Positions 6,900 to 13,660 of a DNA stretch of 16,942 bases are shown piece by piece. Position numbers and translations under genes: made by a program. This stretch comes from Pirellulales bacterium. GTDB lineage: Bacteria > Planctomycetota > Planctomycetia > Pirellulales > Thermoguttaceae. The stretch spans positions 1 through 16,942 of the forward strand of contig JAUWJC010000019.1 in the NCBI GenBank assembly GCA_030607895.1, in the 5' to 3' direction. The notes beneath the pieces are model-generated. The model was given only the letters and a program-made list of their open reading frames with translations, ran no database searches and was not told where the DNA came from. Within the stretch, counting starts at the first letter, position 1; each line of letters starts with the position of its first letter.

Positions 6900-8282
6900 A
6901 TGAAACGTAAACACTGGCTCATCATCGGCGGTGCGGCGGTAGGCGTTGTGCTGATCTGGCTTGTCGCGAGCAGCAACCGTTCGGGGATTCCGGTGGAAGC
7001 CGCCCGAGCAACGCAGCGGCCGATCCGAGAGTTCGTCGACGAGCGGGGTAAAACCCGACTGCCGCAAACATGCCTGATTACCATGCCTTACAACGGGCGG
7101 ATCGAGGCCATCACGCTTCGCGAGGGCATGACGGTCAAGAAAGGGCAAACCGTCGCCCAAATCGTCCGCCTCGATCGGCAACTCGACGTGAAGGAGGCAA
7201 CCGCCGTCGTCGAGCGGCTCAAGGCGGCCATCGAGAAGAACGCCTACAACGAAGTGGAAAAGACCGCCCTGAAACAGACCGAGCAATTCGTCCGGTCGAT
7301 GCAGGCGACGGTCGAGGCGGCCGCCGCGCGAAGGGAGTCGGGTAAGGCGAACTACGACTACGCCGAGAAAAACCTCGGACGTATCCAACGTCTCTTCGAG
7401 ACCAAGGCCCAAAGCCGGGACCAACTGGACCTGACCATCCTCGCAAAGGTAGAAGCCCAAGTCGACTACCAGCAAGACAAGCTGGTTTACGCCGCCATGC
7501 AATCGCTTGCCGCCGCCACCAACCTGATGCCGACCATGGTCGAACAATACATCTTCCAAAAGGGATTGAGCGGCGCCGTGCTGGAAAAAGAAGAGGCCGA
7601 AGCCGCCGCCCGACTCCGGCAGGTTGAAGAAGACGAACAGCGCGGCACAATGACCAGCCCCGTCGACGGCGTCGTGTTGAACCGCCACGCCAGCAACGAG
7701 CGATTCCTGTCGGCCGGCACCAAGCTGCTGGAAATCGGCCGGCTCGAGGACCTCGAGATAGAAGCCGATATCCTCAGCCTCGACGTGGTCAGCGCCAAGA
7801 AAGGCGATCCGGTCGAGATTTACGGACCGGCCATCGGCCTGCCACGCGCCCGCGGCAAGGTCAGCCGCATCTATCCGGCCGGCTTCACCAAGGTCAGTTC
7901 GCTCGGGGTGGAACAGCAGCGGGTAAAGGTCGTGGTGCAATTCGAGCCGGAAGACCTCAAGCGATTGATCGAAAAGCGTGGCCTGGGCGTGGGGTATCGG
8001 GTCCGCGTGCGGATCACCACGGCCCGGAAGTCCAAAACGCTGGTAATCCCCCGCTCCGCCATCTTCCGCGGCGCCATCTTCCGCGGTGCCGACGCCGGTT
8101 GGCAAGCCTACGTGATACACAACGGCCGCGCCCGGATCACACCACTGCGTATCGGCATGATTAACGACGAACAGGCCGAAGTCGCCGACGGTCTCTCGGC
8201 CGGCGATCTGGTCGTCCGCGCGCCCGAAAGCAACCTGGCCGACGGCCGGCGAGTGACGGCGGTTGTCGAGAACGAGAAGTAA
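6900..8282 (+). CDS. HlyD/MacA-like periplasmic adaptor (membrane fusion) protein
   Basis: Encodes 460 aa, a normal length for the family. ATG 6900 is chosen because it gives a typical N-terminus: basic MKRKH, then one membrane anchor at about residues 6-23 (LIIGGAAVGVVLIWLVAS). The first half of a lipoyl-like domain lies around 57-90 (MPYNGRIEAITLREGMTVKKGQ). A long helical, coiled-coil hairpin follows at about 95-245, then the second lipoyl half (TSPVDGVVLNRHASNERFLSAGTK, starting near 251), a beta-barrel and a membrane-proximal domain. It would bridge the inner-membrane ABC permease to the periplasm or an outer-membrane channel. It is the last gene of the ABC operon. No TolC-like gene is in the window. 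A 15-bp duplication gives AIFRG-AIFRG near residues 387-396. Confidence 0.9.
   Translation: MKRKHWLIIGGAAVGVVLIWLVASSNRSGIPVEAARATQRPIREFVDERGKTRLPQTCLITMPYNGRIEAITLREGMTVKKGQTVAQIVRLDRQLDVKEATAVVERLKAAIEKNAYNEVEKTALKQTEQFVRSMQATVEAAAARRESGKANYDYAEKNLGRIQRLFETKAQSRDQLDLTILAKVEAQVDYQQDKLVYAAMQSLAAATNLMPTMVEQYIFQKGLSGAVLEKEEAEAAARLRQVEEDEQRGTMTSPVDGVVLNRHASNERFLSAGTKLLEIGRLEDLEIEADILSLDVVSAKKGDPVEIYGPAIGLPRARGKVSRIYPAGFTKVSSLGVEQQRVKVVVQFEPEDLKRLIEKRGLGVGYRVRVRITTARKSKTLVIPRSAIFRGAIFRGADAGWQAYVIHNGRARITPLRIGMINDEQAEVADGLSAGDLVVRAPESNLADGRRVTAVVENEK
8058..8087 (+). repeat. Tandem 15-bp duplication within the HlyD-like gene
   Basis: GCCATCTTCCGCGGC (8058-8072) is followed directly by GCCATCTTCCGCGGT (8073-8087), one base different. 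It adds five residues, giving AIFRGAIFRG in the C-terminal part of the adaptor, without shifting the frame. It looks recent. Confidence 0.9.
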
Positions 8283-8310
8283 GGGACGGCCGAAAAATAA
8301 CTTTCCGGGT

Positions 8311-8364
8311 GTACTCATCACGCTCCGCGTGATGCAGGTTCGTCACGCGGAGCGTGACGAGTAC
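8311..8364. repeat. 54-bp palindromic element, family R3, at the 3' end of the antitoxin gene
   Basis: Arms GTACTCATCACGCTCCGCGTGA and its inverted partner (one mismatch) face each other, and each arm contains its own hairpin (TCACGC TCC GCGTGA and TCACGC GGA GCGTGA). A copy in the same orientation at 14276-14329 differs at one base. The element overlaps the last 15 codons and stop codon of the Phd-like gene on the minus strand, and lies 28 bp after the HlyD-like stop. Confidence 0.93.
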
Positions 8365-8581
8365 GGTGGGCAGCGACTTCGTTCATGTCGTCACGGTCCG
8401 CCCACAGGCCGAACGCGGCGTGGTCCGCGGCCTTGGCTTTGGCCTGATCACCTTGGCCAACGATAGGTCGCATAATGGCGGTGGGCTTGCCGCGATACAG
8501 AATGGTCACCGGCTCGTTGCGGTGCAGCGCCCGGATGATCTCGCTGGACTTCTTTCTCAAATCGACGAATGATGCTCTCAT
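8318..8581 (-). CDS. Phd/YefM-type antitoxin-like protein with repeat-derived C-terminus
   Basis: Encodes 87 aa from ATG 8581. Residues 1-40 fit the Phd/YefM DNA-binding antitoxin fold (MRASFVDLRKKSSEIIRALH, then EPVTILYRGKPTAIMRPI). Residues 55-71 (AAFGLWADRDDMNEVAA) are the usual start of the toxin-contacting tail. Codons for residues 73-87 and the TGA stop (8318-8320) lie inside the R3 palindrome, so the native tail has been replaced by element-encoded sequence (RTRHAPRDEPASRGA). No PIN-domain or other toxin gene is adjacent: downstream lies the convergent HlyD-like gene. It is thus an orphan antitoxin, able to bind DNA but perhaps not a toxin. The N-terminal assignment is firm; the present role is unknown. 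Confidence 0.82.
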   Translation of the reverse strand: MRASFVDLRKKSSEIIRALHRNEPVTILYRGKPTAIMRPIVGQGDQAKAKAADHAAFGLWADRDDMNEVAAHRTRHAPRDEPASRGA

Positions 8582-8610
8582 GTCTCTTTTTACTCCAAGT
8601 GGTCACTCTA

Positions 8611-8639
8611 AGTATACACTCTATGCCGACAACATGCAA
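8611..8639 (-). promoter_or_regulatory. Candidate promoter of the antitoxin-like gene
   Basis: On the minus strand TTGCAT (8634-8639), 17 bp, then TATACT (8611-8616) gives a good sigma-70-type match. It ends 29 bp before the ATG at 8581, with GGAG between. Spacing and position support it; there is no experimental evidence. Confidence 0.55.
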
Positions 8640-8652
8640 CACCAAACACGGA

Positions 8653-8670
8653 CGCGACCACCGGTCACGG
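8653..8670. repeat. R6 repeat arm (CGCGACCACCGGTCACGG)
   Basis: A single near-palindromic arm of the family seen complete at 10210-10228 and paired at 16819-16893. It lies between the DUF1080 gene's stop codon and the antitoxin promoter, both on the minus strand. Confidence 0.6.
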
Positions 8671-8698
8671 CTTTGTATACGAGGCAGCCTGCCATTGC

Positions 8699-10021
8699 TC
8701 AGTCCAACTCCCGAATGAACAGATTGGCGAACTGGATCGGGTCGCCGTGGTGTTGCAGGGCGATGGGGCCACGCTTGGGGACGCCCGGCAGTTGGGCCTT
8801 CTCGATGACCGTCTTGCCGTTCAATTCCACGGTCAGCCGGTCGCCCTTCATGGTGATGACGAACCGGTTCCAGCGGCCGATCGGGTTGTCGGCGTTCAGC
8901 TTGGGCGTGACGCCGGCGCGGACCTCGGCCGGCATGTCCTTGTCCTTGCGATAGCTCCACACCTCACCGGAACCCACCGGCCAGCACCAGATGTTCACCT
9001 GGGCCTTGTCGCTGCCGCGCAGATAAATGCCGCTGTCGCCGGCGTCCGGTACTTCCACAGTCTTCGGCTTGCCGTTTTCGTCGAGGGCCTCATCGCCGCT
9101 GGGGAGCAGCACGGGCCGATTGCGCTTGACGGGCTTGCCCGACCAGCGCCAGTCGCACACCAGCACGAAGTCGCCGTACTCCTTCTCGGTCCAAAGGTTT
9201 TTGTCCTTCGCCTCGCTCTTGCCGTCGTAGTCGAGTCTCCAGTTCTTCGGCACCCAGTGGCCTTCGTCGCCCGGCTCTGCTTTCCAGCCCGACAGGTCGA
9301 CGCCCGTGTACAGCGATTTGAAATCCTGGGCCGTTTGGGCGATTTCGTCGGGCTTGGGATTGGTCGATGGCAACTCCTTGATGCGGATATTGCGGAACTG
9401 GCAGGGCGATCCTTCCGACTCCAGGCAGATGTAGCCCTTGCGGTATTTGCACTTGCCGGCGCCGCAAACAACCTTGCCGTTGACCGCCAGCTTGATCGAG
9501 CCGTCGTTGCACTCGACACGATAATGGTTCCACTGACCGGCCGGCTTGCATCGGCGCTCGCTGGGTAGGCATCGAGCCCAGCCGTTGGGGTGCGGCCGGT
9601 CGGGCTCCATCGTCGACCCGTGGATCGAGAAAATGTCGCCGTGACTGGTGTAATTCTCCGTGTTGCGGCCGTCGAGTATCTGGATTTCGATCGATCGCGA
9701 GAACGGCACGCCGGGCGCCGTGAGCGGATCGCTCCAGACGAACAAGCCCGCATTGCCCTTCGGGCGCATGTGTCGCCAGTCCAATTCGAAAATGAAGTTC
9801 TCGTACTGCCGATCGGTCCGCATTACGCCGGTGGGCACACCGGTCGAGAGGATCATGCCGTCGCGGACCGTAAACGTGTTGGGAGCGCAGTTCACGTTGA
9901 CCCAGCCCGACAGGTCCCTGCCGTTAAACAGTGGGACGAACCCTTCATCGTCCGCGGCGCCGGCCCGTGCAACGGCCAGCACGATACACAATCCGATAGC
10001 CAGAATGCCAAAGCGTTTCAT
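8699..10021 (-). CDS. Secreted protein with two DUF1080 (3-keto-disaccharide hydrolase-type) domains
   Basis: Encodes 440 aa from ATG 10021 with AAAGGAA upstream. Residues 1-22 are a signal peptide ending near ARAGA, so it is exported. Two DUF1080 concanavalin-like beta-sandwich domains follow. The first is about 28-215 (FVPLFNGRDLSGWVNV, IEIQILDGR, GQWNHYRVECNDGSIKLAVNG, QFRNIRIKEL). The second is about 235-440 (FKSLYTGVDLSGWKAE, GDFVLVCDWRW, DSGIYLRGSD, GRWNRFVITMKGDRLTVELNG, and the closing FANLFIRELD). The family, expanded in planctomycetes, includes 3-keto-glycoside hydrolases. Double-domain forms are common, so the two halves may be catalytic and binding. An R2 palindrome lies in its leader, 32 bp upstream. 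The substrate is not predictable. Confidence 0.9.
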   Translation of the reverse strand: MKRFGILAIGLCIVLAVARAGAADDEGFVPLFNGRDLSGWVNVNCAPNTFTVRDGMILSTGVPTGVMRTDRQYENFIFELDWRHMRPKGNAGLFVWSDPLTAPGVPFSRSIEIQILDGRNTENYTSHGDIFSIHGSTMEPDRPHPNGWARCLPSERRCKPAGQWNHYRVECNDGSIKLAVNGKVVCGAGKCKYRKGYICLESEGSPCQFRNIRIKELPSTNPKPDEIAQTAQDFKSLYTGVDLSGWKAEPGDEGHWVPKNWRLDYDGKSEAKDKNLWTEKEYGDFVLVCDWRWSGKPVKRNRPVLLPSGDEALDENGKPKTVEVPDAGDSGIYLRGSDKAQVNIWCWPVGSGEVWSYRKDKDMPAEVRAGVTPKLNADNPIGRWNRFVITMKGDRLTVELNGKTVIEKAQLPGVPKRGPIALQHHGDPIQFANLFIRELD

Positions 10022-10052
10022 GATTGGTTCCTTTCATGTGGATGTTAACCCT

Positions 10053-10128
10053 GGGGACTGGTCCATTTTTCGGCTGGTTGATAGTCCATTTTCCTGGACG
10101 TACAAGCCGAAAACATGGACCTGTCCCC
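10053..10128. repeat. Palindromic element, family R2 (GGGGACTGGTCCATTTTTCGGC)
   Basis: The left arm 10053-10075 and right arm 10105-10128 are inverted copies with one substitution and one extra base. Between them is a small hairpin (GTCCA TTTTCC TGGAC). The arms contain CCGAAAAATGGACCAG on one strand, close to the CCGAAAAAGGGACCAGG of R1, so R1 and R2 look related. The last part (10086-10137) recurs at 11307-11358. It lies upstream of the DUF1080 start. Confidence 0.88.
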
Positions 10129-10209
10129 TTTCACGTTCACAACAATAGCAGTATAGGCGATGGCCCATGGCGCACGTAAGGGTCCCCGGTTCCGGTCAGA
10201 CCAAGACAG

Positions 10210-10228
10210 CCGCGACCGGTGGTCGCGG
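10210..10228. repeat. Palindromic repeat, family R6 (CCGCGACCGGTGGTCGCGG)
   Basis: A perfect 8-bp inverted pair (CCGCGACC and GGTCGCGG) around GGT. It sits 32 bp past the stop codon of the small membrane protein gene (10260-10529, minus strand), where it could act as a transcript-end hairpin. No T-tract follows, so I do not call a terminator. Confidence 0.7.
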
Positions 10229-10259
10229 TTGCTGGTCGCTGTTCGGTGCCAACAAGCCG

Positions 10260-10529
10260 CTACTCTTCATCCGACGGCGCCGACCGGGCCGCTATCAGGT
10301 TGTAGAGCCAAGCGAGAACGACTCCGCCGATGAACCCGTCGACGAACCCCCAGGCCAGACCGATGAGGCTACCCAGCGGGCTGATTGCAAATCCGCGGTA
10401 GACGCGGCCAATGGGCGTCGGAAAGCCGGTTGCGCCGTCCAGAGCGATGATCCACCAGACCAGAAAGAAGAGCCCGAACCCCCAGAGCAATCCGCAGGCC
10501 AGGCCGAACGCTTTGACGTTAAGCTTCAT
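10260..10529 (-). CDS. Small membrane protein, holin-like family, unknown function
   Basis: Encodes 89 aa. ATG 10529 is chosen because AAAAGGAC lies 6-13 bases upstream; the frame is open to 10598, but that part runs into an R4 repeat arm. The protein has a hydrophobic segment at about 9-30 (ACGLLWGFGLFFLVWWIIAL) and a second hydrophobic stretch at about 50-80 that can form one or two helices (SPLGSLIGLAWGFVDGFIGG, then VVLAWLYNLIA), with a short charged tail. Similar small proteins in planctomycetes are sometimes labelled bacteriophage holin; nothing phage-like lies nearby, so lysis is not implied. The function is unknown. Confidence 0.68.
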   Translation of the reverse strand: MKLNVKAFGLACGLLWGFGLFFLVWWIIALDGATGFPTPIGRVYRGFAISPLGSLIGLAWGFVDGFIGGVVLAWLYNLIAARSAPSDEE

Positions 10530-10580
10530 GACAAGTCCTTTTCGGCCAGTTATCAGTGTGGTCGGTAACGTCCGAACAAG

Positions 10581-10699
10581 CCGTTTGCGGCTTCGCAACT
10601 CACCAACTCTAGGAGTTTAGGCATTTAGGCCGTTAGGGTTGCGAAGCCGCAAGCGGTTTCTCCCACACCTAAAAGAGCCTAACAGCCTAAACCCCTAAG
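10581..10699. repeat. Nested palindromic repeats: R4 plus a TTTAGG-rich inverted repeat
   Basis: R4 arms at 10581-10598 and 10639-10656 (one mismatch) are interleaved with a second, imperfect inverted repeat: left arm about 10609-10638 (CTAGGAGTTTAGGC...), right arm about 10668-10699 (...GCCTAAACCCCTAAG). The right arm contains the TAG stop codon (10695-10697) of the minus-strand membrane protein gene. The block fills the whole gap between the two small membrane protein genes. Confidence 0.8.
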
Positions 10700-11084
10700 A
10701 CCGCAATGCGCAACCGGCCGTGAAAAACAGCACTCCGAACAGCACGGCAATCGCGCCCCCAAAACGGTCGGCCGCCGGAATGGACAGAAAACGCTCGGCC
10801 AAATCGGCGTTCCATTTCGGCCACCAGCAGAAGAACAAGCACTTGATGCCGGTCAGCCAGGCCACAAGCCGTATCAGGCCGGCCACGTCGGCGCCAATCG
10901 AAGCGTCTTCCACGAGAACAAGCAGTGCAATCACAAAGAAGAGGGCCGCCGCGATGCGGATCAGTAAATCGTCCCTCATGAACTTGAGCAGCCACTGGCC
11001 CGTTCTGTCGGGAAACAACAGCAGCGGGATGCCCAGCAGTAGCTCAATAGCGCTTAGCATAAATGAAAATGTAGAGAGCGTCAT
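10695..11084 (-). CDS. Small four-helix membrane protein, unknown function
   Basis: Encodes 129 aa. ATG 11084 is preceded by AAGGAG at a good distance; the frame is open to 11117 but has no better start. Four hydrophobic segments are visible: about 4-25 (STFSFMLSAIELLLGIPLLL), 39-57 (LIRIAAALFFVIALLVLV), 65-86 (VAGLIRLVAWLTGIKCLFF), and 108-126 (GGAIAVLFGVLFFTAGCAL). I do not recognise the family. Its stop codon lies in a repeat arm. It points the same way as the 89-aa membrane protein, but the repeat block between them may separate the transcripts. Confidence 0.65.
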   Translation of the reverse strand: MTLSTFSFMLSAIELLLGIPLLLFPDRTGQWLLKFMRDDLLIRIAAALFFVIALLVLVEDASIGADVAGLIRLVAWLTGIKCLFFCWWPKWNADLAERFLSIPAADRFGGAIAVLFGVLFFTAGCALRS

Positions 11085-11187
11085 CGGTCCTGCTCCTTGA
11101 CAAATTGGGCTTTCCACTTTATTCTATCCCGACCGCGTCGAGGCACAACCCCCGATTGCCGGACTACTTTGGGTGGCCGGGCTGAGA

Positions 11188-11193
11188 TATAAT
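11188..11193 (+). promoter_or_regulatory. Possible -10 box upstream of metG
   Basis: A consensus TATAAT in a short AT-rich patch, 204 bp before metG. The -35 region 17 bp upstream (TACTTT) is poor. If used, the leader would be about 200 nt and would contain the R2 hairpins. Confidence 0.35.
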
Positions 11194-11222
11194 AAGATAT
11201 TGTAGCCGTTCACGCCCAGACT

Positions 11223-11353
11223 GGGGACTGGTCCATTTTTCGGCCAGAAGACGTTTTTTCGGGTAAACCGCTGGCCGAAAACATGGACCTGTCCCCTTCC
11301 GTGACGCCATTTTCCTGGACGTGCAAGCCGAAAACATGGACCTGTCCCCTTTC
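11223..11353. repeat. R2 element followed by a partial second R2 in the metG leader
   Basis: A full R2 lies at 11223-11296 (arms 11223-11245 and 11273-11296, with a centre unlike that of the 10053 copy). It is followed by the right-hand part of another at 11307-11353, which matches 10086-10132 with one mismatch in 47 bases; similarity extends about 5 bases further. The arrangement fits one copy landing in or beside another and replacing its left half. The block ends 44 bp before metG. Confidence 0.88.
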
Positions 11354-11397
11354 GCGTTCTGAATGCCCGTGTTGCCAACAACTTGCGTGGAGCATAC

Positions 11398-13065
11398 ATG
11401 AACAATCGACAAATCCTCGTTACCAGCGCGTTGCCTTACGCCAACGGACACATCCACATCGGCCACCTGGTCGAGTACCTGCAAACCGATATCTGGGTCC
11501 GGTTTCAGAAACTCCGGGGGAACCGCACGGTCTACATCTGCGCCGACGACACCCACGGCACGGCCATCATGATCCGCGCCAAGGAGGAAGGGATCGGCGA
11601 GGAAGAGTTGATCGCTTCGATGCAAGAAGCCCATATCGCCGACTTTGCCGGGTTCGATATCGAGTTCGATAACTACGGCAGCACCCACAGTCCGGAGAAT
11701 CGCGCACTTTGCGCCGAGTTCTGGGCGGCCATGCACGAGGCCGACCTGGTCAGCGAGGAAGAAGTCGAACAGCTCTTCGACATCGCCGACGGCATGTTCC
11801 TGGCCGATCGGCAAGTTCGGGGCACCTGCCCCAAGTGCGGCGCGAAGGACCAGCCGGGCGACAACTGCTCGCGGTGCGGCGCCCATTACAACGCCAGCGA
11901 TCTGGTCGATCCGGTCAGTGCGTTGACCGGCACGGCGCCGGAAGTGCGCAAGGCCGACCATTTGTTCATCAATGTCGAAAAGCTGCACGGGTTCCTGGAT
12001 GACTGGACCCAGAGCGGCAAGCATCTCCAGTCGGAAGTGGCCAATTACCTGAAGGGTCATTTTCTGCACGAGCCGCTTCGCGATTGGGACGTCTCGCGGC
12101 CGGCGCCATATTTCGGGTTTGAGATTCCCGACTCGCCGGGCAACTACTGGTACGTCTGGTTCGACGCGCCGATCGGCTACATGGCCTCCACCAGCCAATG
12201 GTGCGACCGGCACGGCGAGGACTTCGACGATTGGTGGCGGAGCGACCGGACGGAAATCCACCATTTCATCGGCAAGGACATAACCTACTTTCACACTCTG
12301 TTCTGGCCGGCGATGCTCAAGACGGCCCGGTTCAGCCTGCCGGCCAAGATACACATTCACGGCTTCCTGACCGTGAGCGGCGAGAAGATGTCGAAGTCGA
12401 AGGGCACGTTCGTCCGCGCTTCGACGTACCTGGAGCATCTCAACCCCGCGTATCTGCGGTACTACTACGCCTCGAAGCTGACTCCCCGCGTGGACGACCT
12501 GGACTTGAACCTGGACGAGTTCGTTACCAAGATCAACGCCGACCTGGTAGGCAAGGTGGTCAACCTGGCCAGCCGCACCGCCCGATTCCTCGAAGGCGAT
12601 ACGCTCTCCGAAACGTATCCCGACGACGGGGGCCTCTTCAAACAGGCGGCCCGTGACGGTCGGGCAATTGCCGGGGCCTACGAGGCGTGCGACTTCAATC
12701 GGGCCATGCGGCAGATATTGGCCGCGGCCGATCGGGCAAACCAGTTCGTCGAACACCATGCGCCTTGGGTCCTCAAAAAAGACCCCGACAAGGCCGACGC
12801 GCTTCGCGACGTTTGCACCGTCGGCCTGAACCTGTTCCGCCAGGTGGCCCTCTACCTGTCGCCCGTGCTGCCCCGATTGGCCAAGCAGACCAGCGAGCTT
12901 CTGAACAGGCCGATTGCCTGCTGGGACGAATCGGCCAAACCACTGGCGGGCACGCCGGTGAGCAAATTCTCGCACATGATGAAGCGCGTAAAGCGCGAGC
13001 AGGTCGACGCGATGCTCGCTGCCAGCACGGAAGAAGACGCCAAGCCGGGCCAGCGCGTGCATTGA
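11398..13065 (+). CDS. metG: Methionine--tRNA ligase (MetRS)
   Basis: Encodes 555 aa; charges tRNA-Met with methionine in the cytoplasm. ATG 11398 has GGAG 5 bases upstream; a TTG at 11383 in the same frame is less likely. The class I signature HIGH is at 20-23, and KMSKS is at 330-334 within GEKMSKSKGTF. The connective domain carries a zinc knuckle with Cys144, Cys147, Cys157 and Cys160 (CPKCGAKDQPGDNCSRCG). An anticodon-binding helical domain follows to about residue 535. The C-terminal tRNA-binding (EMAP-like) dimerisation domain of longer MetRS proteins is absent, so this is the short, probably monomeric form. It stands alone, converging on the HTH gene 18 bp away. The leader contains R2 repeats, and I see no T-box. 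Confidence 0.97.
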   Translation: MNNRQILVTSALPYANGHIHIGHLVEYLQTDIWVRFQKLRGNRTVYICADDTHGTAIMIRAKEEGIGEEELIASMQEAHIADFAGFDIEFDNYGSTHSPENRALCAEFWAAMHEADLVSEEEVEQLFDIADGMFLADRQVRGTCPKCGAKDQPGDNCSRCGAHYNASDLVDPVSALTGTAPEVRKADHLFINVEKLHGFLDDWTQSGKHLQSEVANYLKGHFLHEPLRDWDVSRPAPYFGFEIPDSPGNYWYVWFDAPIGYMASTSQWCDRHGEDFDDWWRSDRTEIHHFIGKDITYFHTLFWPAMLKTARFSLPAKIHIHGFLTVSGEKMSKSKGTFVRASTYLEHLNPAYLRYYYASKLTPRVDDLDLNLDEFVTKINADLVGKVVNLASRTARFLEGDTLSETYPDDGGLFKQAARDGRAIAGAYEACDFNRAMRQILAAADRANQFVEHHAPWVLKKDPDKADALRDVCTVGLNLFRQVALYLSPVLPRLAKQTSELLNRPIACWDESAKPLAGTPVSKFSHMMKRVKREQVDAMLAASTEEDAKPGQRVH

Positions 13066-13083
13066 GAGGTCCCAAGGCGCCGC

Positions 13084-13389
13084 TCAGACGATTCCCACCA
13101 GCTTGAACTGCTTGATCTTGTTGTAGATGGTTTTCTCGCTGACGCCCAGTTGTCGGGCGGTTTTTGCCCGGTTGCCGCCGCAGTACTTCAGAGTCTGAAC
13201 GATTGCCCGACACTCGATCTCCGCAAGGGTCATACCGGCCAGCTCCATGCCGCCGTTGGCGGCCGGGGCGTCAACAGGTGCGGAAGGCCCCGGACGATTC
13301 CGTTCGGCCGCCTTCGGTCGGCTCGGTTCGACCGGAGCGATCGTTGCCGTGTGAACCGGCGAGGCTTCGTTCTGACTTGTACTGGCCAC
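13084..13389 (-). CDS. Small protein with a Fis-type helix-turn-helix domain
   Basis: Encodes 101 aa from GTG 13389; a G-rich run 9 bases upstream may serve as ribosome binding site. Residues 1-47 are rich in Ala, Pro, Ser and Thr and probably disordered. Residues 50-98 are a Fis/NtrC-type HTH (MTLAEIECRAIVQTLKYCGG, then NRAKTARQLGVSEKTIYNKI), like the C-terminal DNA-binding domain of sigma-54 enhancer-binding proteins. The receiver and AAA+ domains of those regulators are absent. It may be a stand-alone DNA-binding protein, a form common in planctomycetes, or a remnant of a larger regulator. A later start at ATG 13248 would give just the HTH. The target is unknown. Confidence 0.75.
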   Translation of the reverse strand: MASTSQNEASPVHTATIAPVEPSRPKAAERNRPGPSAPVDAPAANGGMELAGMTLAEIECRAIVQTLKYCGGNRAKTARQLGVSEKTIYNKIKQFKLVGIV

Positions 13390-13581
13390 GATTTCTGCCC
13401 CCCTTTTTTAATGGAAAAACGCAGCTCACGGTTCCGTGCGGCGTGGTGTATTGCCAATATAACCGCCTATAGTACGGCAGCATTGTTAATCGACCACGTG
13501 CCACGAGTAGCTGTAATGTGTGTTGAATAGTCCAGCGGCACGGGCAGTGAGAACTTTTTGGAATGTTCGGGTTGTACCGGG

Positions 13582-13660
13582 CCGAAAAAGGGACCAGGTT
13601 TAATTTGCCGGAACGGCCCGAAGGGTGCTTCGCACAAATTAAACCTGGTCCCTTTTTCGG
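13582..13660. repeat. 79-bp palindromic element, family R1, overlapping the dehydratase 3' end
   Basis: Arms 13582-13607 and 13635-13660 are perfect 26-bp inverted repeats. In reverse complement the element matches 4671-4749 with one difference in 79 bases. Its right 22 bp (13639-13660) form the end of the FabZ-like gene, including the TAA stop, in a frame different from the one used in the permease. Confidence 0.95.

Noticed and set aside
6876..8321. 481-aa open frame antisense to the HlyD-like gene
   Set aside because: It mirrors codon bias of the real gene and shows no family motifs; the plus-strand product has clear HlyD features.
10260..10529. Phage holin indicating a prophage
   Set aside because: The family name is loose; no phage structural, integrase or lysis genes occur in the window.
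11160..11397. T-box or other riboswitch in the metG leader
   Set aside because: The hairpins are accounted for by R2 repeats also found away from metG; no T-box consensus is visible.
11164..13062. 632-aa open frame antisense to metG
   Set aside because: The metG product has every MetRS motif; the antisense frame has none and runs into the R2 repeats.
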